Of a stretch of DNA of 64,000 nt, positions 31,579-41,769 are shown piece by piece. The notes beneath the pieces were generated by a model. The model was given only the letters and a program-made list of their open reading frames with translations. It was not told where the DNA came from and searched no databases. The stretch is from positions 175,751 to 239,750 of the forward strand of contig WNNJ02000803.1 in assembly GCA_012934845.2 (NCBI GenBank), given 5' to 3'. Made by a program: the position numbers and the translations under genes. Position 1 is the stretch's first letter; the number at the start of each line of letters is the position of its first letter. The DNA is from Pomphorhynchus laevis (taxonomy: Eukaryota; Acanthocephala; Palaeacanthocephala; Echinorhynchida; Pomphorhynchidae).

Positions 31579-33117
31579 ATATTTATATAAATAATAACAA
31601 CGACTAAAATAAAATTTACAATTCGTTATATAATAATTTAAATGATTACTTTAGTAAGCTGATTAATAGTGAAAGCTCGAGTATATCTAAGATAAAAATT
31701 TGGAAAGATTATTTATTTGATAAAATTAAAAATAAAATGAAAATAGCAAACAATTACAAAAGGAAAGATAAAATTAATAAAGATATGTATAAAGAACTTA
31801 CTTAATTAAAGGATAACTATATAAAATCAACTATTGATAAAGCTAGTAATAACTTTGTCTTCATATGCAAAACGCTTTATTATGATATACTAATGAAAGA
31901 GGTTAATCCTAATGATTTAAATGTAAATCCAACATATGAACGTAGTGAGTTTAGTTTAGAAACAATTATTACAAGTCACTGTTCTGTAATGGATAAAATG
32001 GGTATAAAGGTTGAATTAGATAAAACTATACCTATATTATATTGGAATCCAAAATTACATAAAAATAGAATAAAACCTAGGTTCATATGTAGTGCGTTTA
32101 AATGTACATTAAAACCACTTTCTGTCTATATGAATAAAATACTTAAAATAATTAAAGCACACTTTAAAAAATATTGCAAGGTAATCGAAATTAATACTGG
32201 TATAAAACACTATTTCAGTATTAATTCTACAAAAGAATTTTTAGAACAGACAAAAGGAATAAATTTTCAAAATATAAATACATACGATTTTAGTACGCTT
32301 TATACAAATCTATATTTAGTATATATTAAAGAAGCGTTAGTAAAATTGATTAATCTTATATTCGGAAAAAGATATGCATATATATGTTATAATAATTACA
32401 ACGCCTATCTAACAAAAATTAAACCATCAAGTAAATATAAATATATGGATAAAATTGAATTAATAGAATCCTTAAATATTTTGATAAATCAAAATTATTT
32501 AAAAGTAGGGACATCTATATTTAGACAAGTAAACGGTGTTTCAATGGGTGGTAATAGTAGCCTAATCATAGCTGATTTGTTTTTAAGCTTTATAGAATAT
32601 AAAATTGTTCATAACTGTGTAAAAACTAAATCTAAACAATATAAATATATGAAATATATGTTTCGATACATTGATGATATATGTGTATTTAATTCTAATG
32701 ATTTTATTCAATTAGTGAACAAATTTATCCAGAAAGCCTTATTCTTAACAAAACCAATATTAATGATAAAGAAGGTGTATATCTAGATATGATCATTTAA
32801 TTAGCATTAACTGAAAGTACTATTAATTTATGTCGTAAAGATATAAAGTACTATTAATTTATATCGGAAGCGCTTGCTGCATCTATGGGGGACGCAAAAT
32901 TGGCTGTAGAACGTAATGAAGACTCTTGACTTTTATTTGAAATGTTTTTCTATTGCTATTATTCACATGTTATTGCATATTTGTTTCATATCGTAAAGAT
33001 GACATATTTAAATTTACAAGAAACATATTTTTGCATGATCATTCATGCATACCATATAATATAAAATATAATACATTAAATAATGAAATTTTAAGAATAG
33101 CAACAATATGTAATGAT

Positions 33118-34258
33118 TAAATCAGCTAACTGAGTCTACGTATTGTTATATAATTATAAAATAAACAAAACATAATAATGCTAAATCAAAATTTAATAAT
33201 TAAATAATAAAATTAATAATTGTTTTTAGATTTTCTATAATTTTAATCAAGTTAAAAAATAATAATAAAAAATAAAATTTAAAATAAACGTCATTTTTAT
33301 GAATTGACTAATAAATAACAGACGTTGTATCAGAATAAGAATTAGAGGTCATCAGGAGGAACTGCTATGCTATCAGGTTTCGGCCCCTAATTCCTCTACC
33401 CAACATAGCAGCGGGGCCAAATACATGCTAATGATGTATTTCCTCTGAAATAACTATCTAGTATCTTATTCTAATGCAAAGTATATTATTTATTATTCAT
33501 CCATAAAAATTTGCCACTTAAGAGTTTAAATTTATTCTTTATATTATTGTGTTGATTTATATATTTTACTATTTTCTGCTTGATGTTATTTTTATAGTAA
33601 CCTAGTTTAAAATATGTATCTATTAAATTATTTAAATGATTTTTAAGAAAGCCAATATCATTACAAATTGTTGCAATTCTTAAAATTTCATTATTTAATG
33701 TATTATATTTTATATTATATTGGCTTTCTTCAAAATCATTTAAATAATTTAATAGATACATATTTTAAACTAGGTTACTATAAAAATAACATCAAGCAGA
33801 AAATAGTAAAATATATAAATCAACACAATAAAATAAAGAATAAATTTAAACTCTAAAGTGGCAAATTTTTATGGATGGATAATAAATAAAATACTTTGTA
33901 TTAGAATAAGATACTAGATAGTTTCATCAGAGGAAATACATCATTAGCATATATTTGGCCCCGCTGCTATGTTGGGTAGAGGAGTTAGGGGCCGAAACCT
34001 GATAGCATAGCAGTTCCTCCTGATGACCTCTAATTCTTATTCTGATACAACGTCTGTTATTTATTAGTCAATTCATAAAAATGACGTTTATTTTAAATTT
34101 CAATTTTTCTTATTTTAACTTGATTTAAATTATAAAAAATCTAAATCAATTATTAATTTTATTATTTAATTATTAAATTTTGATTTAGCATTATTATGTT
34201 TTGTTTATTTTATAATTATATTAAATACGTAGACTCAGTTAGCTGATTTAATTATTTA
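33118..34258. repeat. 1.1-kb palindrome of Naiad 3' ends
   Basis: Two Naiad end repeats face each other tail-out. The arms are about 530 bases, and the centre is near 33690. The inner parts of both arms encode the same Naiad C-terminus (HLNNLIDTYFKLGYYKNNIK, QKIVKYINQHN, KFKL stop). The outer parts are the GGCCCC/GGGGCC end repeats and the AT-rich tail ending ACTCAGTTAGCTGATT. The arms look very similar, so the structure is young or maintained. Naiad copy 2 abuts the left arm. Confidence 0.85.
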
Positions 34259-34334
34259 ATGTCGATTAAATAATTTTTTACTACATCTATTTTTTTAAAT
34301 AAAAAAATTACTATACAACAGCAACAATATTAGG

Positions 34335-37200
34335 TTCCCTCAAATGGGCCGAAAATTATATTACTATAATATTATTAATATTATAATATTGTAATATACT
34401 ACAATATTGTTATTGTTATGTACCCGTGGATTGCGATCGGCCCATCACATATCTGAAGAGATGATGCAGTTAACCATTCTACCTGAACGACGATACGCAA
34501 AGCGGCTTGACCACATCGAAGCAGATTTGGCCAGTGACATGTATAGACGATATATGATCCTTGCCATACAAACAGAGTACTGATCATTGTGCTTGTCTGC
34601 CAGTTTCATTGCGATAGTCTTAAGAACCGCAGTAGCCAGAGTTTCTATTCCCCCAACTGATGACATAATGAACGGAACGAAATATGTGCATTCGACAAGT
34701 TGTACCCTTTCAATATATTTCCTTGATTTCCTTCTTTCATGATTTTCGTTCGATGATACGGTACTGGCATTTGAAGGAGCTAATGTATTGAAGATGCAAA
34801 TGTCTAAAAAGGACCGCTCTTGACGTATGCCAAACAAACCGCTCACAACCACATCCAATCGCGCCTCAGGATCACTTATGGTAGTTCCAGCTTTAAAGAT
34901 TATATTTGGATGAACCGGTTGTAGGTTAATCCAAATATCTCGAATTATGCTATGCCTAATCATGGGAAGTCTCCCAGTTGGAGAGGACAGTCATTTGGCA
35001 TGTTTAATGTCTCTCCACATAAGCACACAGTGACGCTATCTGACGACAGACTGTTATATCGCACTGATATCGCACCGATATCGCACTGATATTGCGTCTC
35101 GAAACTCTCTGCAGATCATGCGACTTTCTTTATCGTCCAGATAGGGCATACGCAGCCATGATGATGCACCCTTCTCACTGGCAAATTTCAACGCGACTCT
35201 AGCTTCAAGAGATAGCTTGTGTTGCAGAGTACTCAACTTTTCCTTTACCTTGATACTTTCTTCATCTCTTAAAGATTTAAATGTAGAATGTTCCTCTTCA
35301 AAACATTATTCAGCATTTCTGCCTGTCAGAAATGGCTGACAAATTCTGAGTGACCTCGAGTATTCCAGTGCTGTGTCAATAGTAGTGTCGCGGATTCCGA
35401 TTCAAATATCTCTCAATGCCAGTTCATAAATGACTTCCTGCTCTAATGAAGTTGAGACTTTACCCAATATTTTTGGAATCAGTTCTTTTTAAATTGCATC
35501 GCTTAATATCGTAAAGTGAGTTGGTGCCAGTGGGCATGTACGCATCACATGCAACCATCTGAATTACAGGGCATATGTAAATGCCGAATATGCTACATGT
35601 GCATCTATTTCTACTATATTCGCTAGTTTCCCAACATCCGAAACACATACCTTTACATTTTCCTCAATCATTTCAGCAACATAGTCATCCGTTCTAATCG
35701 GAGATCCCAGCACTTCAGATCCTGTACTTGTCACGATTACTCATGTTCCTTCGAATGCTAACAAGGCATCTTTTTCAATCGTTGGATGAATCAATAGTTT
35801 GCATTTTGAGACATTTGTCTTAAATCCGTAGCCTTGTCCAATGCTTGTAATTTCCTGCCTGATACTATTTAGATACTGATCTGATACTATTTAGATTTCT
35901 AATGCAGGTAGCATCATATGCATACCAGCTTGAAGAACTTCAGGGACTTTAGCTTTAAGCGACCTAATAAGGGGAATCGTTATGGAAGCATATGCTAACA
36001 TTGCCAACGAATCTCCCTATGTGAAGCCTTTGCGTGATCACAGTATATCATCGTCAATCAGAAGTTCAGCATCATGCAGATATTAATTTTTTAGAATGAA
36101 TTGTAGTGAAGGGCATATTTGATTAGTTTTGGAGTGCTAATGCTCTGTTGACTGTGTTGAACGCATTGTGTGTGTCAATGAGGAGTACACATTGCTCTGA
36201 AGACGATTCGAAGAAACATCGGATGTTATGAACATTCTCAGTAGCACATAGGTAGCCAACACATAATTGATCTCCTAAGGCCACATCTTGTAAACTTCTA
36301 GAGATTGTGTGTACGAGAGCTTTCCCGATAATACGCCTGGAAACTTCGCCAATACCTATAGTCCTTACCCCTGGCATTTTATCAATAGCGATTAATCTGC
36401 AGGCAGTGAATGCGGTCAAAACTTCATTGTTTATCTGTTTGGTGGCAATAATCGTTGCGAACTTAGCGAGAGCATTTGCCAATTTATTAGACGCATAACC
36501 AATGTCGTGCAAAAGTGCGCACTAGCGCGAGAATCAAGCGCAGAAGGTCCTGCACTTCCCTTTGTTATTTGGGCCGCAGCCTTTATCTAGACGGCATCTA
36601 GGTCTGAGAATAGCGTTTCTCGATGATTCACAGATCCTTGCAGTGGCGATTCAAGTACTAAATCTCTGTTGAGATCTTGAGCAACAGGATGTAGTTGTTC
36701 ACGGCGCTGACGTATCTTTTGGCAGTTCAAAGTGTCTTTAAGTGATAATATCCTCCCGGTTTATCCGACGAGTAAGTCGGATAAATTGATGATCTGATTC
36801 GCCTCTGCAAGCAGATCATCTAGTCCTCCATCATTCCACCATTTTATCCAACGAGTCAGTAATTTCTGCACACGCTTATTTTTACTTTTAATGGACGTTG
36901 TAGTATCAGTTGTGAAATCACGGTAACCTCAGCAAGTGCATATTTTGAATTCTCATTTTCTGAGCTCGCTAGTTCAAACTGTTCAGCCACTTTATCAACA
37001 AATTCTGAACCCGGTGAACCTCTTGAAATATAAAAAAGATTTGGTGTCCAAAACTTAATGTTGTTAAAAATGTCATTTACAATTGAAACTCTGCTTTGCA
37101 TTATTTCCCTTGCAGTTTCTCCATTTTCTTCTCGAACATTGATCCCTCTTGTCCGACTTGAGGCACATCTCTGTATTTTATTGTCTGGATCAAGTACTTT
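34335..37200 (-). mobile_element. REL-endonuclease LINE, copy B
   Basis: The element lies on the - strand, with its 3' end at about 34335 (family tail, complement of GGTTCCCTCAAATGGGCC) and coding traces up to about 37200. It is highly decayed. The neighbouring 37293-37630 GIY-YIG on the opposite strand marks its right edge. Confidence 0.75.
34445..37200 (-). pseudogene. REL-LINE RT/endonuclease, copy B, decayed
   Basis: Pieces in order on the - strand: KFWTPNLFYISRGSPGSEFV (37030), KQINNEVLTAFTACRLIAID with GVRTIGIGEVSRRIIGK (36.4 kb), CVLLIDTHNAFNTVNRALAL (36.2 kb), a weak QGD-like and YADD-like region with many stops (35.8-36.1 kb), KGASSWLRMPYLDDKESRMI (35.1 kb) and the endonuclease box EARLDVVVSGLFGIRQERSF, LDICIFN-LAPSN (34.85 kb). 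The order equals copy C. Many stops and frame changes show it is the oldest of the long copies. Confidence 0.75.
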
Positions 37201-37292
37201 ATCACTGTGGCTTGATATACCAACTTGGAAAATGTGTATGTGTACCACAATAAAGCTAGTTCACTCACGGGATTAAAATCAAGAACCAATAA

Positions 37293-37628
37293 CAATCCCT
37301 TGGTACCGTATACAAGATTTTTTGTTCCGACTGCGATGCTTGCTATGTAAGACAGACGTGCCAAAAGCTGAAACAACGAGTGTACCAACACAAATATGCA
37401 CTCAGACGAGGGGACACGTCTTCGGCAATTGCAAACCATGTATACAATAGCGGACATGCTGTAAACTTTGAAGGAACAATGAAATTGACAGCTGAGAATG
37501 ACTTAAATCGAAGATTGGTTAAAGAGGCAATATTAATAAACACAACATACCCAACAATGACTGGCAACAAACCAAATTGGATCTTAAAATTACTGATAAC
37601 TAAGGATTTGGTGGATAACATTACATAG
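37293..37628 (+). pseudogene. GIY-YIG endonuclease domain of a canonical Penelope-like element
   Basis: A frame open from about 37293 reads VYKIFCSDCDACYVRQTCQK, LKQRVYQHKYALRRGD and SSAIANHVYNSGHAVNFEG, ending NRRLVKEAILINTTYPTMTG and NKPNWILKLL. This is a complete C-terminal PLE GIY-YIG: zinc-type CSDCD, the Y-V-QT catalytic strand, R-X2-QH and a C-terminal E. The usual Gly of YVGQT is Arg. No RT of this element is present next to it. It is the same lineage as 6380-6625 and 20.02 kb. Confidence 0.75.
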
Positions 37629-37829
37629 CCCCAATTCTGTTTCGTGCATAATTTACAATTTTTATTCAATAAAAATACTTCTCATGTCTATAATATTCTC
37701 CCACAATCACCGCTTTAATCTATAAAAGCACGAATGCAATGTTCACAAAAATAATAAATATTTATTATTTACAATTATTTAAATTTTTTTATATATAATT
37801 TTTTATTTAATATAAAACATAAATAAAAC

Positions 37830-40800
37830 ATTTTTAAGGTTACCGGCAAATGGGCCCTAATTTTGTTATAAAATATTTCATTTTTCATTTTTTTCATTTG
37901 CTGCAGTCACTCTGATAAGTCTCTTTCTGTTTGAAAAGTCGAAATCCGCTGATATTGTACGCGTGGACATCGAAGCGCCGCAGAACAAATTTTTGCAAGG
38001 GACATACTGATATATGTCCTGATCGAAGCGATCGTCTCATCAGTTGTTTTGCCGTTCAGCAATTTTTAGAGCCAATAATTTGATACATGCTCTTGCACTT
38101 TTGCCAGCACCGCCAGTAGTCGCCCAAATAAGGGGGCAAAATGAGCTGTGCTCTAATGTATGTATCCTCTCTTCATAATTGGCACATTTTCTATTTTCGT
38201 GAAAAGTGAAAGTATCATCTCTCGACTTTTCGCAGTAGGATGGAGCATGATTGTTGAAAACGACTACATCAAAAAATGTACGCTGCATATTCGCACCGAA
38301 GAGTCCATTACTCACTATATCAGCTCGAGCATCATCTTGTCTGGTTGTTGTGCTACTATCAAACATAACGTTTTCTGGAACTGGAGTCAGAGTAGGTTCT
38401 GCATACACATTCCAACAGACTGTGTTCAATTTCTTAACCAAAAAATCGCGAAGTTCATTATTACGAATGAAATTGAATGCACCTCTTTTGCACGATAGAG
38501 CGTGTGTCATTGTTAAACTCTGACCGCATTGACACTTTTCCGGCAAATTTTTGGGAGTTAAACCGTATCGAACAGATAGAGCATCTCGAAACTCTTGCGT
38601 TGACAACTAGCATTCCGAAGAAACTAAAGCATCTCTTGTTAATCAGTTAGAAGCACCTTTCAGAGATGCATATTCCACGGAATTTTCGCACTATAGGCTT
38701 GATCACTGGCTTGAGACGTTCAGCACGACTACGATTTTCTTCTTTGTGCTCTTTTCGAATTGCAGACAATAACTGTGTTACTGAGAAATCGATATCTAAA
38801 GCAGGTTTTTCATAAATGGATGATAACACCCGTGCAGCCTTGTACTGTCGGATCGATTCCCTTTCGATATTTCGTATTCCAAGTCCTCCAATATTAGTTG
38901 GCAACGAACATACATCTCTCAAACCAACATCAATGTCATCGTCAAACACGACATTCATGAATTTTGTTCCAATAGCATTTTTTAGATTATCCAACCATTC
39001 AATCTCGCAATCAACAGCACGGAATAGGTGAGTCCACTTTGACTGAACTGCAAGAGAATATGCTATAAATGCGGAATATGCATCGGTATTAGCGGCATTA
39101 GCGACATCCTCGACTAGATCTGATATTGATGAAAACTGCTCGCAGCAATATTCTTTTACAAACTTGTGTGTGCCAATAGGTGCACCAAGTACCTTTAATC
39201 CATCGTCAATAATATTTATGCCATCCACCCCAAAGATATATTAAGCGCCGATCTTGTTTTGTGGATGAATAAGCAACTTCGATTTGTTTTGATTTACATG
39301 GTACCCATACTGTTCACCTATTGAACAAAGGAGACGCCATACACGTGATAGATCTTCAAGTCCACCAACGAAAGTCGAATCATCTGCATACCAACACTGC
39401 TTTACCGCTGGAATCAATTCACGGATTTTATATATCAAAGGCATAGACGAGATTGCAAATGCTGGCATCGCGAGGGGATCCCCTTGTGTTACCCCTTCTG
39501 CCTTCACTAAATTATCTCCTTGACCAACAAGTAAAGCATCTAATCTGTATATATTTCTTAGAACGCATGTAAGGGCAGGGCATACTTTATCGACATTTTT
39601 AAGCATTAGACACCTATTCATTAGATTAAACGCGTTCTTCGCGTCCACCGATAATATTCCACATTCCTCGTCCGAGTGAAAACGATCGTTTAATGTATGT
39701 ATAACATACGCTAACCCACCTGGTTGTCCCGCACACATTTGCAAATTACCTGCTACTGCTCGTAAATCTCTTTTAGCCACATTCAGAATGGCTTTGCCAA
39801 TTACACGACGAAACACTTCACCTACTCCAATAGGACGAACACCCACTTGCTTATTTAAAGCGACAATTCTGCTGTTAACGTATGCCTGTAACAACTCAGC
39901 TGGAATTAATTCAGATGCGATGCGCACTGCTAAACTCGCAATGACATCCGCTTACTTTATCGAATGCGATCCAAAAGCTGTTAACATCCTCCTAAAAGCA
40001 ATCGCCGTTATTCCAGAAGGACCGACCCCTCCATGGGTCCTCAACGATTCCTTGATAATCGTACGTCCATCGATTCCACTATATATATAAAAGTGATGGG
40101 ATTTAAAATTAGTTATTGGCAAAGATAATACTGCCTCTGGTGAAATTGGTTGCGCGGGAGGATGTAATTCAGCCAAGATATCAGATACATGCTTACCTTC
40201 ATACACATCATCGAAACGATAAACGGCATTGCCATCTTCTGTGTCGTTGAGAATTCTTATCGCTGCATTCGTTTTGCCAGCTAGCATAAAACGAGAAAAT
40301 TGCTTGTGTTTACCTATTCGATGGAAATCTTTTGCATATTTCCCACAAGTCTTTCGATGCTGTAAGATGCATGCCTCATCAAACAGTTCTTCGTACTCTC
40401 CCAAATTCCAGCTATCAATTCTTCGTTGGAGAGTCTTTCTGATTGTACCAATTTTTCTGGATGGTATCGAGTGTAACATCAATTGACAGGCCACTACAAC
40501 TTCTTTCAAGACCCGTTGTTCATGTAAGCTAGGACTCGCGACTGCGTTGAATTTCTCTGTCAGGAGATTGATAAATTGATTGCTGACAGTGCATTTCGGG
40601 AGGGTCATATGATTTGGTACCCAGCTTAATACTGTCATATACGTGTTCGATTAACTTTTCATAATTTGAAATCTCTGAACTGTGTAATCGTAACCTGTTC
40701 AATAGATGGATCGATTGTTGAAAGATTACCATTTAAATTTTCAATTGACTTGTTATCTGAGTTCTTAATAATCATTAAGAACTGGGCGTGAATTGGGCTT

Positions 40801-41000
40801 TTTTGGCAACAAGTTGCCCTGCAGTTAACACACGCTGTTTTGTTTTTAGCACACCGACATCCTTTGCATCTGGCAGCGTTACCATTGCATGTACAGCACG
40901 GGGCAATATTACTTGGCTTACCCCTCGTCATAATCGACTTGTGGTTTGGATTTTGCTCGTTCAGGATGTAATTGCAATTGTAGTTGTTTAAATTGTGTGT
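37830..41000 (-). mobile_element. REL-endonuclease LINE, copy C, nearly full length
   Basis: This is the best copy of the family. The N-terminal Cys-rich domain starts at about 40931, followed by the lead-in, RT, Cys cluster and C-terminal endonuclease ending at 38040. The 3' tail contains the complement of GGTTACCGGCAAATGGGCCC at about 37840. It is broken by about four frame changes. A 240-base stretch of its 5' end is nearly identical to 41465-41720. Confidence 0.85.
38040..40931 (-). pseudogene. REL-LINE RT/endonuclease, copy C
   Basis: Five frames in order. 40659-40931: MTRGKPSN then a Cys-rich CCTC-X5-ARCKGCRCAKNKTACVNC domain, probably DNA-binding. 39952-40638: LSWVPNHM, DILAELHPP, GGVGPSGITAIAFRRML. 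39241-39927: ALNKQVGVRPIGVGEVFRRV, ILSVDAKNAFNLMNR, EGVTQGDPLAMPAFAIS, CWYADDSTFVGG (YADD intact). 38647-39228: LGAPIGTHKFV, LPTNIGGLGIRNIE. 38040-38606: CQCGQSLTMTHALSCKRGAF and the endonuclease DARADIVSNGLFGANM, RTFFDVVVFNNHAPS, YEERIHTLEHSSFCPLIWAT. Catalytic residues are kept, so inactivation is by frame changes. The clade is R2/NeSL/CRE-like. Confidence 0.85.
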
Positions 41001-41189
41001 TTATACTCACAACGTTGTTGTAATTACTTTAGATTGTATGTTATTTATTGTAAGAACTTCAATAACCAATACTTTTTTAAACGTTAATAATAATATTATT
41101 ATTAATAATTTTTTTATAATAGCAAAATTTATTTTTACGCACAAAAATTACATAATATTTGTAAAACACATTTTGTTAATATTATTATC

Positions 41190-41765
41190 AACATTTTAGT
41201 CTTCACGGATGACTGGGCGATTACGTGCAGAGCGCAACGCTTGGAGGCATCTAGAAACCATTCTCGCCAGCCTGATCCCGATCTTTGAGCGCAACCTGTT
41301 TAGCTCAATTTCGTAGCTAGACACGATTTTCTTCGCTGTTATTAATACGGCAATTCTACGGAGTAAAATAGTACATTCTTTTCCTTCGCCTCCAGAGCAA
41401 GAGAATATTGCAGAACAAAAGAGGCCCGTTCGACTTGAGTAACACGCTTAATGTATTTCCTCCTCTTTCGCAGCTCGTGGTATTGACTTGTTATCTGAGT
41501 TCTTAATAATCATTAAGAACTGGGCGTGAATTGGGCTTTTTTTGGCAACAAGTTGCCCTGCAGTTAACACACGCTGTTTTGTTTTTAGCACACCGACATC
41601 CTTTGCATCTGGCAGCGTTACCATTGCATGTACAGCACGGGGCAATATTACTTGGCTTACCCCTCGTCATAATCGACTTGTGGTTTGGAACTTTACTCGT
41701 TCAGGATGTAATTGACTGTATGTTATTTTATTGTATGTATATTAGATTGTATGTTTATTAGAAAC
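41190..41765 (-). mobile_element. Internally deleted REL-LINE derivative
   Basis: On the - strand the 5' end of the family, including its N-terminal Cys-rich codons (41448-41690), is joined directly to the C-terminal endonuclease region (LRKRRKYIKRVTQVERASFV at 41380-41470). The RT is wholly missing. The 5' part matches copy C at 40745-40985 almost base for base, with a one-base T-run difference. It resembles a non-autonomous derivative or a recombination product of two copies. Confidence 0.7.
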
Positions 41766-41769
41766 CAAA

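Larger units (their letters stand above)
29225..33117 (+). mobile_element. Naiad-type PLE copy 2 with N-terminal GIY-YIG
   Basis: Domains in order: GIY-YIG (29245-29560), linker (29560-29840), [REL-LINE fragment 29853-30587], region before RT (30620-30970), [REL-LINE piece and SINE, about 30975-31595], RT (31600-32850), C-terminal part (33000-33117), then the end-repeat palindrome. The endonuclease lies before the RT, as reported for Naiad elements, unlike canonical Penelope. The 12-base AATCGGACTATA at about 29840 and 30589 is the target duplication of the first insertion. Confidence 0.8.
30620..33117 (+). pseudogene. Naiad reverse transcriptase, interrupted
   Basis: 30640-30970: KYIPKIRYKLLPPLRRKIYN and CNDNIRNIIETACNYKSLNF, then HICTQNLEL and LSKGYTYRLN, the conserved region ahead of the PLE RT. 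31620-32786: KASNNFVFICK, WNPKLHKNRIKPRFICSA, motif A NTYDFSTLYTNL, FRQVNGVSMGGNSSLIIADL and the catalytic FRYIDDICVF. A long open part spans 31893-32786. After it the frame is lost, and 33050-33117 resumes KYNTLNNEILRIATICND. Catalytic YIDD is intact. A stop near 31804 and the insertions disable the whole. Confidence 0.85.

Noticed and set aside
33957-34013. HDV-like ribozyme in the Naiad end repeat
   Set aside because: The nested helix order fits, but the stretch before the last strand lacks the catalytic C and purine pattern, so I report only a pseudoknot.
37101-37457. 118-codon - strand frame with membrane-like residues
   Set aside because: It straddles the edge of REL-LINE copy B and the antisense of a GIY-YIG domain, with no coherent domain.
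38020-38060. CTGATGAGACGATCG on the - strand as a ribozyme core
   Set aside because: It is the 3' end of REL-LINE copy C and no GAAA box follows in a pairing context.
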